Source: Limnephilus marmoratus (Eukaryota; Arthropoda; Insecta; Trichoptera; Limnephilidae). Taken from it: DNA of 64,000 nucleotides. Location: contig OU862910.1 of the NCBI GenBank assembly GCA_917880885.1, positions 11,978,710-12,042,709 of the forward strand, read 5' to 3'. The notes beneath the pieces are model-generated. The model did no database searches. It was not told the DNA's origin and saw only the letters and a list, made by a program, of their open reading frames with translations. The position numbers and the translations under genes are program-made. Below, in pieces: positions 21,902 through 31,980 of the stretch. How positions within the stretch are numbered: the first letter of the stretch is position 1; every line of letters begins with the position of its first letter.

Positions 21902-22592
21902 GGGTACGATCAGGTACAAAGCGGGTTTCGGTTTTCTGATAGTCGGCGCATGGGCGGCCGACTGGCGCAGGCGTGCTGACAAGAATGTGTGTATGTCAAC
22001 GTATCAGGCCGAACATAGTGAAGGCAGGTTCAGATTTATGTCCGCGCGAGGCGGCGCCGATAAGCTTTACCGGAATGAATTCTTAATTCCTGCTCGCCGG
22101 TGACGCCGGTCAGAATCTGATATCAAAATGAGCGACCTGTTAATTGCCGCTATTTTCAATCAATCGCCAATCTGGGATAAAAGAAATACATTCCATACCA
22201 TCAGAAATGTTGTTGACAAGTGATGGAATGAAATCAAAAAGATAAAATTTTGAAATAACCTCAAATGTCACAAGTGAATTTCTTTCAGGCACGTACTTAA
22301 CATATTATCATATTCTCCTGAGGTTTTTTTTCATATTTAAAGATACCAATTACCAAATACCATTGTTTTATTCCTTAATTTTAAGAAAGGATTCTCCAAG
22401 AGTAAATAATCGTCGTCTACGAACTCGACATTTCGTAAAAACTGACAGCTGCTGTCAGGCTACCGCGCAGGTAGCGCAAGTTTTATCCGCGTTCTGTTTG
22501 TCCACATCTCGGCGTCAACTGCCGCCGGTGGAACAGGGCACTGAACGCCGTTAATCTGAAAACCGAAACCCGCTTTGTACCTGATCGTACCC
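21902..22592. mobile_element. PIF/Harbinger-type non-autonomous element
   Basis: The terminal inverted repeats are identical over 35 bp (GGGTACGATCAGGTACAAA, then GCGGGTTTCGGTTTTC). They start with GGG and are flanked by TAA at 21899-21901 and 22593-22595. A 3-bp TWA target duplication and a GG-starting TIR are diagnostic for PIF/Harbinger. The 691-bp element has GC-richer ends (gcgccgataagctt, gccgccggtgg) and no transposase frame. Confidence 0.85.
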
Positions 22593-22743
22593 TAAAATAA
22601 CAACGTTCATTGTGTGACAGATTTAGGCTAACCTACTGACAATAACCATTATTTTTGATGTTTGGTATATTTTAAAACTTACACATACTATCCTTTTACC
22701 AAACCATGAATTTATTATAATTATTATTTTTTATCTGAATACC

Positions 22744-23106
22744 TAATAATAATAATAACTTTATTTTTTAATATGGATTTTGGCGCAGACGTTATAACAA
22801 TGAGCTCTATACTTTGTTTAAGGAGCTAAACGTCGCAAAATTCATAAAATTGGGAAGACTTCGGTGGCTGGGTCATGTGGAGAGAATGACCGAGCAACAA
22901 GCACCAAAGTCCCTGCTGAACTCAAGACCAATAGGGCGAAGGAGCCTGGGAAGACCAAGACTAAGATGGAGCGACAACGTCCTCAAAGACATATCTATCT
23001 TGGAGCTTCCAAACTGGAGAGAGCTGGCACAAAACCGAGATGAGTGGAGGAAGACTCTTGAGGAGGCCAAGACCCACCAAGGGTTGTAGAGCCAATAGTG
23101 ATGATG
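22744..23106 (+). mobile_element. 5'-truncated RTE-type LINE fragment with TSD
   Basis: Flanked by an exact 11-bp direct repeat atctgaatacc at 22733-22743 and 23107-23117. The 3' end is a short (TGA)n tail (gtgatgatg). It carries only the C-terminal end of an RT ORF. Confidence 0.75.
22778..23089 (+). pseudogene. C-terminal fragment of an RTE-type LINE ORF
   Basis: The open phase reads WRRRYNNELYTLFKELNV from ~22778 and runs to LGRLRWLGHVERM, GRPRLRWSDNV and EEAKTHQGL, ending in TAG at 23087-23089. The RWLGHV...GRPxxRW...EAKxxxGL tail is the conserved C-terminus of RTE-like endonuclease/RT ORFs, as in the copy at 15.3 kb but from a different lineage. No RT catalytic motif remains. It is a dead 5'-truncated copy; the in-phase ATG at 22814 is not a real start. 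Confidence 0.8.
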
Positions 23107-23424
23107 ATCTGAATACCGCACAAGAGTCCCAACTGCTCCCAATCGCCTGGAGCCAGTGAGACTATAGCATCCCCAATTGGGGTATGTTGTGAGGCTGAAA
23201 TGGAAGGAGACGGGAAAGAGTAAGGTTAGGAAGTGCCTAGCTGTCTGGTATGGTCACAAAATATAACTAAAGTTTCAAGCAATATTTCAATTCTGAATGG
23301 TGGTCTTACACCAGGGCGATACTGAGAGTATCTTTAATTCTGGCACGTGCCGCAAATAAATCTAATAATATTTTAAATGATTAAATTGTGAAATACCACA
23401 ATACAATTAAATAAAATTTACTTG

Positions 23425-23510
23425 CGCACGCCGGGATTTGAACTTGTCTTCGAACAGTTAATCGAGAGCCATAGCACAGCCTTGACCACGGAGGCCGTCT
23501 AATATTTAGA
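23425..23510 (-). repeat. tRNA-derived SINE head, minus strand
   Basis: On the minus strand it reads GGCCTCCGTGGTCAAGGCTG (A-box-like TGGTCAAGGC), and later AGTTCAAATCCCGGCGTGCG (B-box-like GTTCAAATCCC). The ends GCCTCCG and CGGCGTGC are only partly complementary. The adjoining AT-rich 23395-23425 may be its body. It resembles tRNA-like heads common in insect SINEs (recollection, not searched). Confidence 0.45.
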
Positions 23511-24345
23511 TTAGTAAAGTTTAAAAATGTACTTGCAAAATAAACTCTTCATGTTTACACAAATAGACCATTTTCATTTAATAATAATAGGAAAAACTTG
23601 TAATAATTGTTCTTTGTGTAAAGTGATAACATTTCCGTTTCTTATTACGGGTTTTATTATTTAATCGATTAAATACTTCTCATTACATCTTAAACATAAA
23701 GTATTAACCAGAAATTAATCAAGCATGAATATATGTATATAAAAATATATAATATATATGATATTTTATTCAAAAAATTCACCCCTCAGATAGCATAAGC
23801 AATAGATTTAAAACTAATGGCTTAATAGCCATCCCTATGCTTAGAACGACCAGCACCACTATTTGTATTTAGGTGTAAGATGGTACAATATATTATTATC
23901 CAATAACAAAATTAATATAACAGATACACTGAATTATGAATTATTCAAAAAACAAATTAAGTCCCTTAAATTGGATAATGACATATTGTACCCTTAATGT
24001 TTACCCTTTATGGAATTAATTAATTTACCCTTACTTAAACAGCAATATTTAATATTAAAAGAAAATTGTATTGATATTATCCTTATATAACTATTTTTAG
24101 TCTAAATTGTGCACCTACCTAAGATATTTATTTCATTAGTTCTTTGAAAATTGTTTACATAATGAACATTATTATTATTTTTTTGCATGTAAAATACCCC
24201 TCCCATAAACACGAGCTCCTAGAGCTCAACTTATGGAGTAGTAGAATAAAACATGAATTATTTTGTAATCTTGCATATATTATCATTGTAATGTATAAAC
24301 ATAAATCTTGAAATAAAAAAATAAAAAAATAAAAAATAACATTAA
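23511..24345 (+). other. AT-rich DNA ending in a LINE-like 3' tail
   Basis: 24150-24345 (tcctagagctcaacttatgg; ttgtaatgtataaacataaa) ends in (AAAAAAT)n at ~24316-24340, which looks like the 3' UTR and tail of a plus-strand LINE. No coding motif remains upstream, so class is unknown. Confidence 0.3.
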
Positions 24346-26400
24346 TATTTATTTAACAAATTAATTCACATTTTCCTAAGATGACGGCAGGAATTGCTTC
24401 TCACGTATTTAATTTTTTTTATCATTAAATTATTAACGATATTACCTTCAAGGAATTCTTAAACATTACGTCTGATTAACTTCAGGAGATGCTTTCAAAA
24501 GCTTACCAATTAGTAGTTACTTAGAAATCCATGTTTAGCCAGGATCAAGCAAGGGGAAATTCGCGTATACATTAAATATATTATATAGATATTTATACTA
24601 CATAGACATAATAACATAATGATGTTACAACTGTGAATATAAGTTAAGGTTGTTAAGGAATGTACTAGACTTACTTTAACCACAGATTTCTGACGTTCGT
24701 TCCTGACGTTCTTTGCCTGTGCAGTACATTTTTACACAGCATCGCATTCATTGGTCAAATCATTGTACAGCGGGTGCAGTGGCGAGACGTCAGCCGCACT
24801 ACATGTATTCAAGATCGAACGCGTTCGTTTTTTGTGGCGCAGTGGTTTGCTAAAATTAAAGACAATATTGAATTCTTTGTGGAGTTTATTTATTTTTTTA
24901 TTTTTCCAGGTTCTCCATAAAACAGTTATACATCAAATTATTACGGAGAAGATTACAAAATATAAGAGAAAAAAAGGCCAAGGGGGCAGTTTCACTATGT
25001 TGAGACATATGTCAAAAGATAGTTACTGAACTCTCTATAGGAAACATTGAAGATGTCAATGCTCAATGTAGAATCGTTAAGCAGTTGAATTGCTCTATTT
25101 AATGGGGCATTCTGAAAGGAAGAAGAAAGAAAGAAAGGAACATATAGGTTAATCTCCTGCAACATAGGTGGATTCAGTACCGGAGATCAGCTTAAAAAAA
25201 TGTTTCCCCAAAAATATTTTTCGGCGGGCTTCTAAGGCGGGCTTCAAGGGGTATGGCGTCGAACAACTCTTGCAAAATTTTGAAATTACCGTAAATTGCA
25301 GAATCACGATTAAATGGGTGAACCCAATAACTTTTTTCTTTTCTTTTTTTCATTAATTGCCACATCAAGAAATCCGTGTCGTCGGATGATGTCGACATTT
25401 TTGAGTAGGTATAAATCACAACTGTGCGTCCGGTGTGCGGGTACACGACACATATACTCCAAGCAAAAATGTAGGATGCATATTGTGACGACGTAAATGT
25501 TACGTGCATGTATCGTGTGGCTCCGGTGCGGCCTGTCTAACGGAATTTAGTTGATTTTTTGAAGGTATGCAGTAGGTTAACAATATCGGCGACACCAGAA
25601 AGCAGTAAAAACTGTTGATAGCACATCTCTCATATTTCAATATATTTGGTATTATCAAACATTCCAACGTGATACGAACATTTAAAAAAAAAATGAGTTA
25701 GACTTTGTAACCAATTTGATTCGTTTCTTTTTTTTAAAGAAATTTCAACAAACATTCCCTGAAGTTTACTAACATTCGGTAGAAAATTTTCTTCTTTTGA
25801 ATGACATGAATTATTATTAAAAATATGATTAATTATGAGTCTAATATATTATTAAAAATACTTTCATTCATACAGTGATTTTTTAGGGGTCTGCGCTTCT
25901 ATAATTATTATATTAGCCGTGTGTAACGAGTTTTTTTAAAAGTAAGGTACCTACATGTCGTAACTTAAAAAAAACCATGGTATTTTAAATCTTTATGGCT
26001 CAAGTTTCCTTAACCTATTCATTCCAGACAGAAAGCTGACTAAATTTCAAGACGCCAGAGGTCATTCATTATTCCATTTTTTTTGCCCCTCAAACAATTA
26101 TAAATCTGCGTTAAATACTAACATAGATTCTGCATTTTATTTAAGATGATGTGTTTTGTTGAAGTTATTTTTCTGGATATTCTTGGATTATGTAAGTAGG
26201 AATGGGTAAATCCACTGAATTTAGTAACACCGATATATTCATCGGTTCTTTCGATATACCGGTAAAACATTTATCCCGACAAAAGTTTGACATCCGGTTT
26301 CCTGCGGTGTGAATTGACATTTTTCCGATATTCGCAATTTTAGAGAGCAAATTTATTTGTATTTTCGAAATTATTTTGATACCTTGCTTGTGCTTATATT
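24346..26400. other. AT-rich spacer, nothing recognised
   Basis: Several 60-100-codon open frames are present, but none has domain motifs or biased composition beyond that of the DNA. Confidence 0.4.
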
Positions 26401-26409
26401 TTCCTAGAA

Positions 26410-26455
26410 AAAGGCATAGCTTTTCCGAAAACTGTTGGCTTGTTCATGTAAATCA
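26410..26455 (+). repeat. degenerate relative of the 18.66-kb ribozyme-like motif
   Basis: cctagaaaaaggcatagctt / ttccgaaaactgttggcttg parallels the arrangement at 18655-18692 (stem II, CCGAAA, then ggC). The CUGANGA core is broken (CTAGAAA), so catalysis is not expected. The downstream 'gttcatgtaaatcaagtga' also parallels the first copy. Confidence 0.35.
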
Positions 26456-26547
26456 AGTGACGTAACTGCATAAAGATTAGATTAGATTAAATTAAATACA
26501 GAGAATGTAAACACGTACGTTTGTGTATTTTTTTAACATTAAATCCA

Positions 26548-26720
26548 AACAGGAAGCCCTGAGGAACATTATTTCCTTCAACGACCTATGTCAACTTGGA
26601 AGACGCCGAAGGGTCTTTTTGAGGAGAGGGAGGAGTGAACATAGGTTTTGAAGAGACTCGTATTGCAGGAGGGAGGCAACCCAGAGGCCGGCAAATCGAA
26701 CTGGACGTGACATATGTGTA
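26548..26720 (+). repeat. partial member of the 'aggccctgagg' family
   Basis: aggaagccctgaggaacatt, gacctatgtcaacttggaag and gggtctttttgaggagaggg align in order with the copies at 5285 and 18410, with substitutions. Confidence 0.5.
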
Positions 26721-26796
26721 CATACGTTGGACGCCGTTATACTACGTTTTTAATAGCCACAGTCTTAAATCATAATAGGCCCCACTCACCTTAATC

Positions 26797-27009
26797 ATTA
26801 TTATTTATTTATTTATTTATTCAACGCCCAGAGGGCTTTCATATATTTGGTAGTACAATTAATTCATGACAGATGATTTTTCAACAGATAAAGAAATAAT
26901 AATAATAAAATTAGATAAAAAATGCACACAATTCACAAAAATAAAAAATAAAATACAGCGATCTGATAAGTTTACAAAAATACATATATGTTTAGGAATA
27001 GTTTTGGAA
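26797..27009 (-). repeat. 3' UTR and (AAATA)n tail of a minus-strand LINE
   Basis: 26797-26822 is (TTATTTA)n on the plus strand. After gcccagagggctttcatata it leads to the stop of the LINE frame at 27010. This matches a LINE copy in reverse orientation ending in a simple A-rich tail. Confidence 0.6.
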
Positions 27010-27507
27010 TTAGTTTTTTACAAGATCCACAAAATTCGCCAAGTACTGATTCCCCTTAGTGTGAAATCGTTGTATAGGAGAGTGGGGAATGTAGTTCCGC
27101 TTTTGAATGCTGCAGAAGAATAGTGTATTTTGTCGCGTGGTTACTGTCGGTATTCGTAAGTTTATGAGTTTTAGGAGTTCGCAACCGTCGAATTTAGAGT
27201 TAAGTATTTTGAATAAAAATGTTAAGTCGTTTATTTTATGTCTGTCTTCTAGTGTATGTATTTTTAGAACATTTAGTAATAGAATATATTTTAATTCTTC
27301 TAGTGGGATACTTAATTTAAAATTTATAAAACACAGAATTTTTTTTTGTATTCGCTCAATATTGTTAACGTGAATTTTGTAAGATGGAGACCAAACTACC
27401 GAGTTATATTCAATTTGGCTTCTAACTAGAGATACATATAATAGTTTAATGGCTTCTATGGAACTAAAGTTTTTATTTGTTCTTAATACGAAGCCTAGTG
27501 TTTTCAT
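27010..27507 (-). pseudogene. C-terminal part of a jockey/CR1-type LINE reverse transcriptase
   Basis: A 165-codon open frame contains SLVRSQIEYNSVVWSP (post-catalytic RT), then NNIERIQKKILCFINF, LKIHTLEDRHKINDLTFLFK and a tail with IPHSPIQRFH. These blocks are characteristic of the thumb and C-terminus of jockey/CR1-like ORF2. The phase stays readable about 10 codons upstream of the ATG (HQIINKGMKTLGF), so the Met is internal and the copy is 5'-truncated near 27,540. Fingers, palm and endonuclease are absent. It is a dead insertion. Confidence 0.85.
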
Positions 27508-27544
27508 ACCTTTGTTTATAATTTGGTGGATATGAGGTGGATAT

Positions 27545-28165
27545 TAATATAAATAAAAACACTTATCAGAAATATTAATTTTAAAATTAAAATTCAATAG
27601 GAATTCAATTCGAGAGTAATTCAAACCATAAGAAAAATACATTTTCCATTTATGTGATGCAAAATATAAAAATTGTCCTGAAACTGAAATTGTCAGAAAA
27701 TTTCATCTTGTCTCATCATATTTGTACAGGAAAAAGGTATAATATTATTCAAGTAAAAGCGAAGTAGAGCACGTTCCTGAAGTATTCACATATGAAAATA
27801 CGAATACCTCGCGTAATAATAAATTTGAAGTCTGCGGCTCAGTATAAAAATAATAATATGTAAAAGTGGGCAGGTAGTAAAATAAAAGTTTTGCGACATT
27901 TTTTGCACGAATAAAATTCAGGTTGTATGATCCGGATAGCGGAGTCCGAAGGACTGCCACAAACTGGTTGAAATTTCAAATGGTTGAAGGGTCGAGATTT
28001 GAGAATTTCAGTTTGCCCATTCATGCCCTTGGGACAAAAAGATTCTATCTGCCGTTTGCATGAAACTGAGACATTGAGGTTTGAATAACGAATAAAAATT
28101 GACATTTATGAAACAGTGAATACGGAGAAAATGTTTTAATTGAGGTATCGTTATATTTTACTACA
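27545..28165. other. spacer, nothing recognised
   Basis: No supported frame or repeat. Some overlapping 70-90-codon frames occur without domain signal. Confidence 0.4.
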
Positions 28166-28173
28166 ATTTAGGC

Positions 28174-28559
28174 TAGCGGTTGTTAACCTTTTTGAACACG
28201 CGTACCACTTGATTCTTACTAGAAATTTGTTGTACTCCGTACCCTCTATCTATCTTGTGTACTGTAATGAAAGATATGTTTCATTCGTGGTTTTTTAATT
28301 CACTCATTTTTATATGAATTTAACAATCAAGTTACACAAATACAATTAATGCAATTTATACAGTGTAACACGACTTCGAGCATTTTTAACCATTCTACAT
28401 GCGAAGTTGAACAAATTTTGTTCCACTTCTCTTTATTTCGATGAAAATTTTGAAAACGTTGATGAGTTTTAAAACCTACTCGTGCCACGATATTGTGTAC
28501 CCTCAATTTTTGCTTCGCTTACCACAAGGGGTACGCGTACCACAGGTTGACAACCACTG
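28174..28559. mobile_element. hAT-type MITE
   Basis: The left end is TAGCGGTTGTTAACCTTTTT followed by acgcgtacca. The right end as reverse complement is CAGTGGTTGTCAACCTGTGG followed by tacgcgtacc. The flanking octamers atttaggc (28166-28173) and ctctaggc (28560-28567) agree at six of eight positions, consistent with an aged 8-bp hAT duplication. 386 bp, non-coding. Confidence 0.7.
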
Positions 28560-28567
28560 CTCTAGGC

Positions 28568-29340
28568 GAAAAGCGTGGCATTTTACTAAAAAACTTTAAA
28601 AAAAGAAAAACAACAGGTAGGACCTTGTTACTCCGAAAATTAGCTAAATTCGAGGTAAGGAAATTCGGAAGGTTGTATTCGATAATTTTTTATTGTTGTT
28701 GTAAATAATTCATTTCGTTATGTTATGTGTATTCACTTTTTCATAATTGTTTTTTATTTATTTATTTTCTAAGTTTAACCCAATTGGCTGATGGAACCTT
28801 GCTGTACAAGGAAATTTAATGAGCTGAAAAATAGCTGAAACTACAAATGAAACCATGTTACTTCAAAAATATTTAATCTATGGCAGAAAGAACTGAGCTG
28901 TCCGTAAAATTAGCAAATGAAACCTCGTTGTCTAAAAAAAACTCTAGAAAAAAAGTAAGAATTTTTTATGCAAAAAAGACAATTGTGGCCAAATAGTCAG
29001 ATGGAATCTTGTTGTTCCAAGGGCACGCATTATTCATTCTAGTCATATGGCTATATATTTCTGAAATACGCGTTGAAAGTTGGGGTATTTGGGAGAACGG
29101 TACTAAGCCCGTCAGTTATGTCGTGGTGAATTTTTGGTGATGATGAATTAATTAATGAAGAAACACCAACACATCCTACAATAAACAAATGTGTGGAAAT
29201 CAACAACGTAGTCAACAAACATGAAAATGAGAAAAAGTCAACAAACATGAAGCTGAGGACATTAACAACGCGAAGATAAGGAAATCATGATATATCAACA
29301 ACATAACACAAAAAAAGTAATAAATAAAAAACACAAAATT
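28568..29340. other. AT-rich spacer
   Basis: It shows internal similarity between gaaacctcgttgtc/gaatcttgttgttcc phrases but no clear array. No gene is recognised. Confidence 0.35.
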
Positions 29341-29494
29341 GCGATGAAACTTTGGTGATTTGTTGTGTACAAGCCCGCGAAGGTTTCTATGTAATAATTG
29401 TGAGCCCTAGCGCTATGAAATTTGTACAAAAAAATTACAATGGGTGGCGCGCGAGTTGGTTGAAAAATGAGTGTATTTCATATAGTTTAGCTGC

Positions 29495-29682
29495 AGGGAG
29501 GGAAAGAGGGAGGGGAAGAGTAATCCGGGAGGGAGAAGGGGAACGAAGGAAGGGGGGGGGGCAGGACGGGTGGAAGCGGAAGAGTGGAGGGGGAAGGCAG
29601 GGAAGGTGGAGTGGGAACATGGGAGACGTGGGAGGAGAAGGGGAACGGGGACGAATGGGAAAGGACACGAAGGGAGAATTAA
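29495..29682 (+). repeat. long G/A-rich (polypurine) tract
   Basis: About 190 bp of almost pure purine (ggagggaaagagggagg, a run of nine or more G near 29553, gggagaaggggaacg). Composition is very unlike the flanks. Open frames of 77-135 codons across both strands are composition artefacts (R/G/E one way, P/S the other). It has triplex or G-quadruplex potential. Confidence 0.8.
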
Positions 29683-29999
29683 TTCTTTATTTAAGTGGCA
29701 TTGCAATATATGCTGGGAACCCGCTAGTAATGAATAAAATAATGATGAATGCCTATTAACAAATTTATAAATTAAGTGATTGGTTTTATTTCATGTATGT
29801 TTGAGAGGGGCGGGAATGCAGGCCAGGACATTTTCAGGAAGTTATTCAGATATTTGAGGAATAGAATGCAGTTTCAATTATTTAATTAATTAGCTGTTAA
29901 AGACGGCAATCAGTTCAAAATTGAAGTTTTGAAAAGTTTCCTGATGAGGTACAAAGGACATCTCTAGCATGGCGGTCGAAATATTATAAAAAAAATCCA

Positions 30000-30864
30000 T
30001 CCGTAAAATTTTTCGACCTTGTTGTGCCATCTCTTGGGTCGGCTAGGAGCCAATGTCAAAGAATATTTTTGTTTGGTTTTTGGTTTGACTAAGGATTGAA
30101 CCTTTCATCCTTTGGTTCTTAACTGCTGTGAACTTTTCAGTTGAGGCTTCACTGAGTGGTTGGCTAAGGGACACTGAAGCTGTGTAGTTTATGATCAGAC
30201 AGAAAGCCATTCACATTTTTTGTTGGTACTTGCCAATTGATTTGAGATTTATTGTATTACTTATGTTCTCTATTTTATGCAGGTGCTTGCGGTGCATGCC
30301 GCCTCATGGAGCCTCATGAATGAGTTTTTCTTTTGCCCTGTTTAATTTATCTTTGTCTTACTAACCTATTTTTATGGATTACCTCCACTGCTGTGAACTT
30401 TTCATTGGGACTGCCCGGTGGTCAATGGAATACTTTCTCTGGCTTTTCTTTTTATATATTTTATTTTCTTTCCGCTATTATAGTAATTACTTACATTATA
30501 ACATAATCATATAACTGTTTTTTCCTCATTACTTATTTTATTTACAGAAAGTTTCTTCGACTGGTCATAGCCGTTATTTTTATTTTTCTTTTTCTTTTAC
30601 TAACACTATTTTCTCTTTTTGATGTTACCTATTTCAGAAGAATTATTCCACGGGCTGCTACTTCTATTTATCTTTTGTATAATGTTAATGTTAGTACTTG
30701 CATACTGCTTACTAACCCCGTATGCATGGACATTGGAGGGTCTAGAGTCGTTCAAATAAATGTAGCTTCGTTCAAAAAAAAAGTAGAGTCTTGACGTGTG
30801 CGGTGAAGGAGGAAACCATATGTTTCCTTATAACGCCGTTGGGAAAGTGGTGGGTCCCCTCCAA
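30000..30864 (+). mobile_element. 5'-truncated R1-clade-like LINE 3' end
   Basis: Its terminal part (30727-30856: tggacattggagggtctaga, gtcgttcaaataaatgtag, gttcaaaaaaaaagtagag, and tggtgggt) matches in order the 3' end of the full-length R1-clade LINE at 53790-53920. Earlier phrases (ttggctaagggacac; gggactgcccggtgg) also match that 3' UTR. There is no coding sequence and no poly(A), as usual in this clade. A 14-nt word TGCTGTGAACTTTT follows the end and occurs twice more upstream. Confidence 0.65.
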
Positions 30865-31416
30865 TGCTGTGAACTTTTAAAATTAATTTAAATATAATTT
30901 AATTTTTTTTTTGTCTACTTTGATTGAACTCGATTTTGAATTTTTTTTTAATTCTTACACAGTGATCGGAATCAACTGCGCTACAAACCGGGCCAAATCC
31001 GAAGTTGGTAAAGTAGAGATTTATTTCTTATACTAAGGGGGTATTTCACCACCCTCCTCATAGATTATTCATACGTACATTTTAGATTATTTTCACATGA
31101 TTTATTTATTTAAAAAGCTGAGTTTACTATTCGGCACTTGAATCTATGAATGAATGAATGGCTACATATGGTGTTTTAATACCTTCAAATTTCAGAAAAA
31201 TGCGAATATAACTGTGTGTAGGTGCGTGATTGCCACAAAAAGTTGATACAATGCATTGTCATCGAGTACATCTGCTGTGTTTCAGCTTGATCGGATGTCG
31301 GCAAGTAGGTTAATTTCCACTTTCAAAATTCCGCTTCATTCATTTATTTCAATCAAGAAAACAAAAGTGAAATTCAAATAGATGCATTTAAAAATGTATT
31401 CATTGTAGATTCACGT

Positions 31417-31671
31417 GGGGTAACTGTACGAAATTTTTACATTGGGATTTTTGTATTAAAAAGCTTTAGGTATTTTACTCATTTTTTTGTTTTTTAATAT
31501 GATTAATTATTTAGGTTTCTTAAACAAACATAAAAATCTCCCACGGTTCATATATCAAAAAGTTATATAAAAAAGTTTACATGCATGTCGATTGCGTACA
31601 TTTGCCCCTTGTGCGGGGTAAGTATTCGCATACCGTAGGGTAAGTGTTCGCACCGCGAACAGTTACCCCCC
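31417..31671 (-). mobile_element. end block of a DNA transposon with GGGGTAACTGT termini
   Basis: GGGGTAACTGTACG at 31417 is mirrored by the reverse complement GGGGTAACTGTTCG at 31658-31671. Subterminal ggggtaagtattcgca and agggtaagtgttcgcac repeats lie between 31617 and 31655. The same termini occur around 40373-40967. It adjoins a transposase-like reading frame whose stop codon falls in the terminal repeat. Confidence 0.5.
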
Positions 31672-31812
31672 ATTGCAATTATCAACCTTAAATTGCCCCT
31701 TATCGTAGTCTGTGTAGTTCTCATGCCACCATGCTTTACACAGAGTACATTCTACCCAATCTTCTGGCGGTGGATCTCGATAATTCTCCTTGCAATGTGG
31801 GAAAAAATAGCC
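31663..31812 (-). pseudogene. degraded zinc-finger tail resembling pogo/jerky-type transposases
   Basis: The minus-strand phase reads KGYFFPHCKENYRDPPPEDW, then VECTLCKAWWHENYTDYDKG, then QFKVDNCN before a TAA inside the terminal repeat. The DPP-x-EDWVEC-x2-C-x2-WWHE pattern resembles the small PHD-like C-terminal finger of many insect pogo/Tigger-like transposases. Three expected Cys positions appear changed (F before PHC, Y after WWHEN, V before DNC) and the phase is blocked by stops upstream, so this is a fossil. The family assignment is from memory of the motif. Confidence 0.55.
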
Positions 31813-31980
31813 CTTAGAAGCCTTTTTTATGCTCTATTAAAACAGTTATGCAGCCAGGAATCTCCAGCCTTACACTTTGTGGTGCGGATTTCTTGCAAAG
31901 AGGTGGTCGTCCAATTTCCATGGTTTTATTTATTGGTTTTCGGACCATTTTTACATTGTGATGGGGTCAACCCCCCCTGA

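Noticed and set aside
29352..29759. 135-codon frame and antisense 97/77-codon frames
   Set aside because: Arise from the purine-rich tract (R/G/E versus P/S composition); no coding signal.
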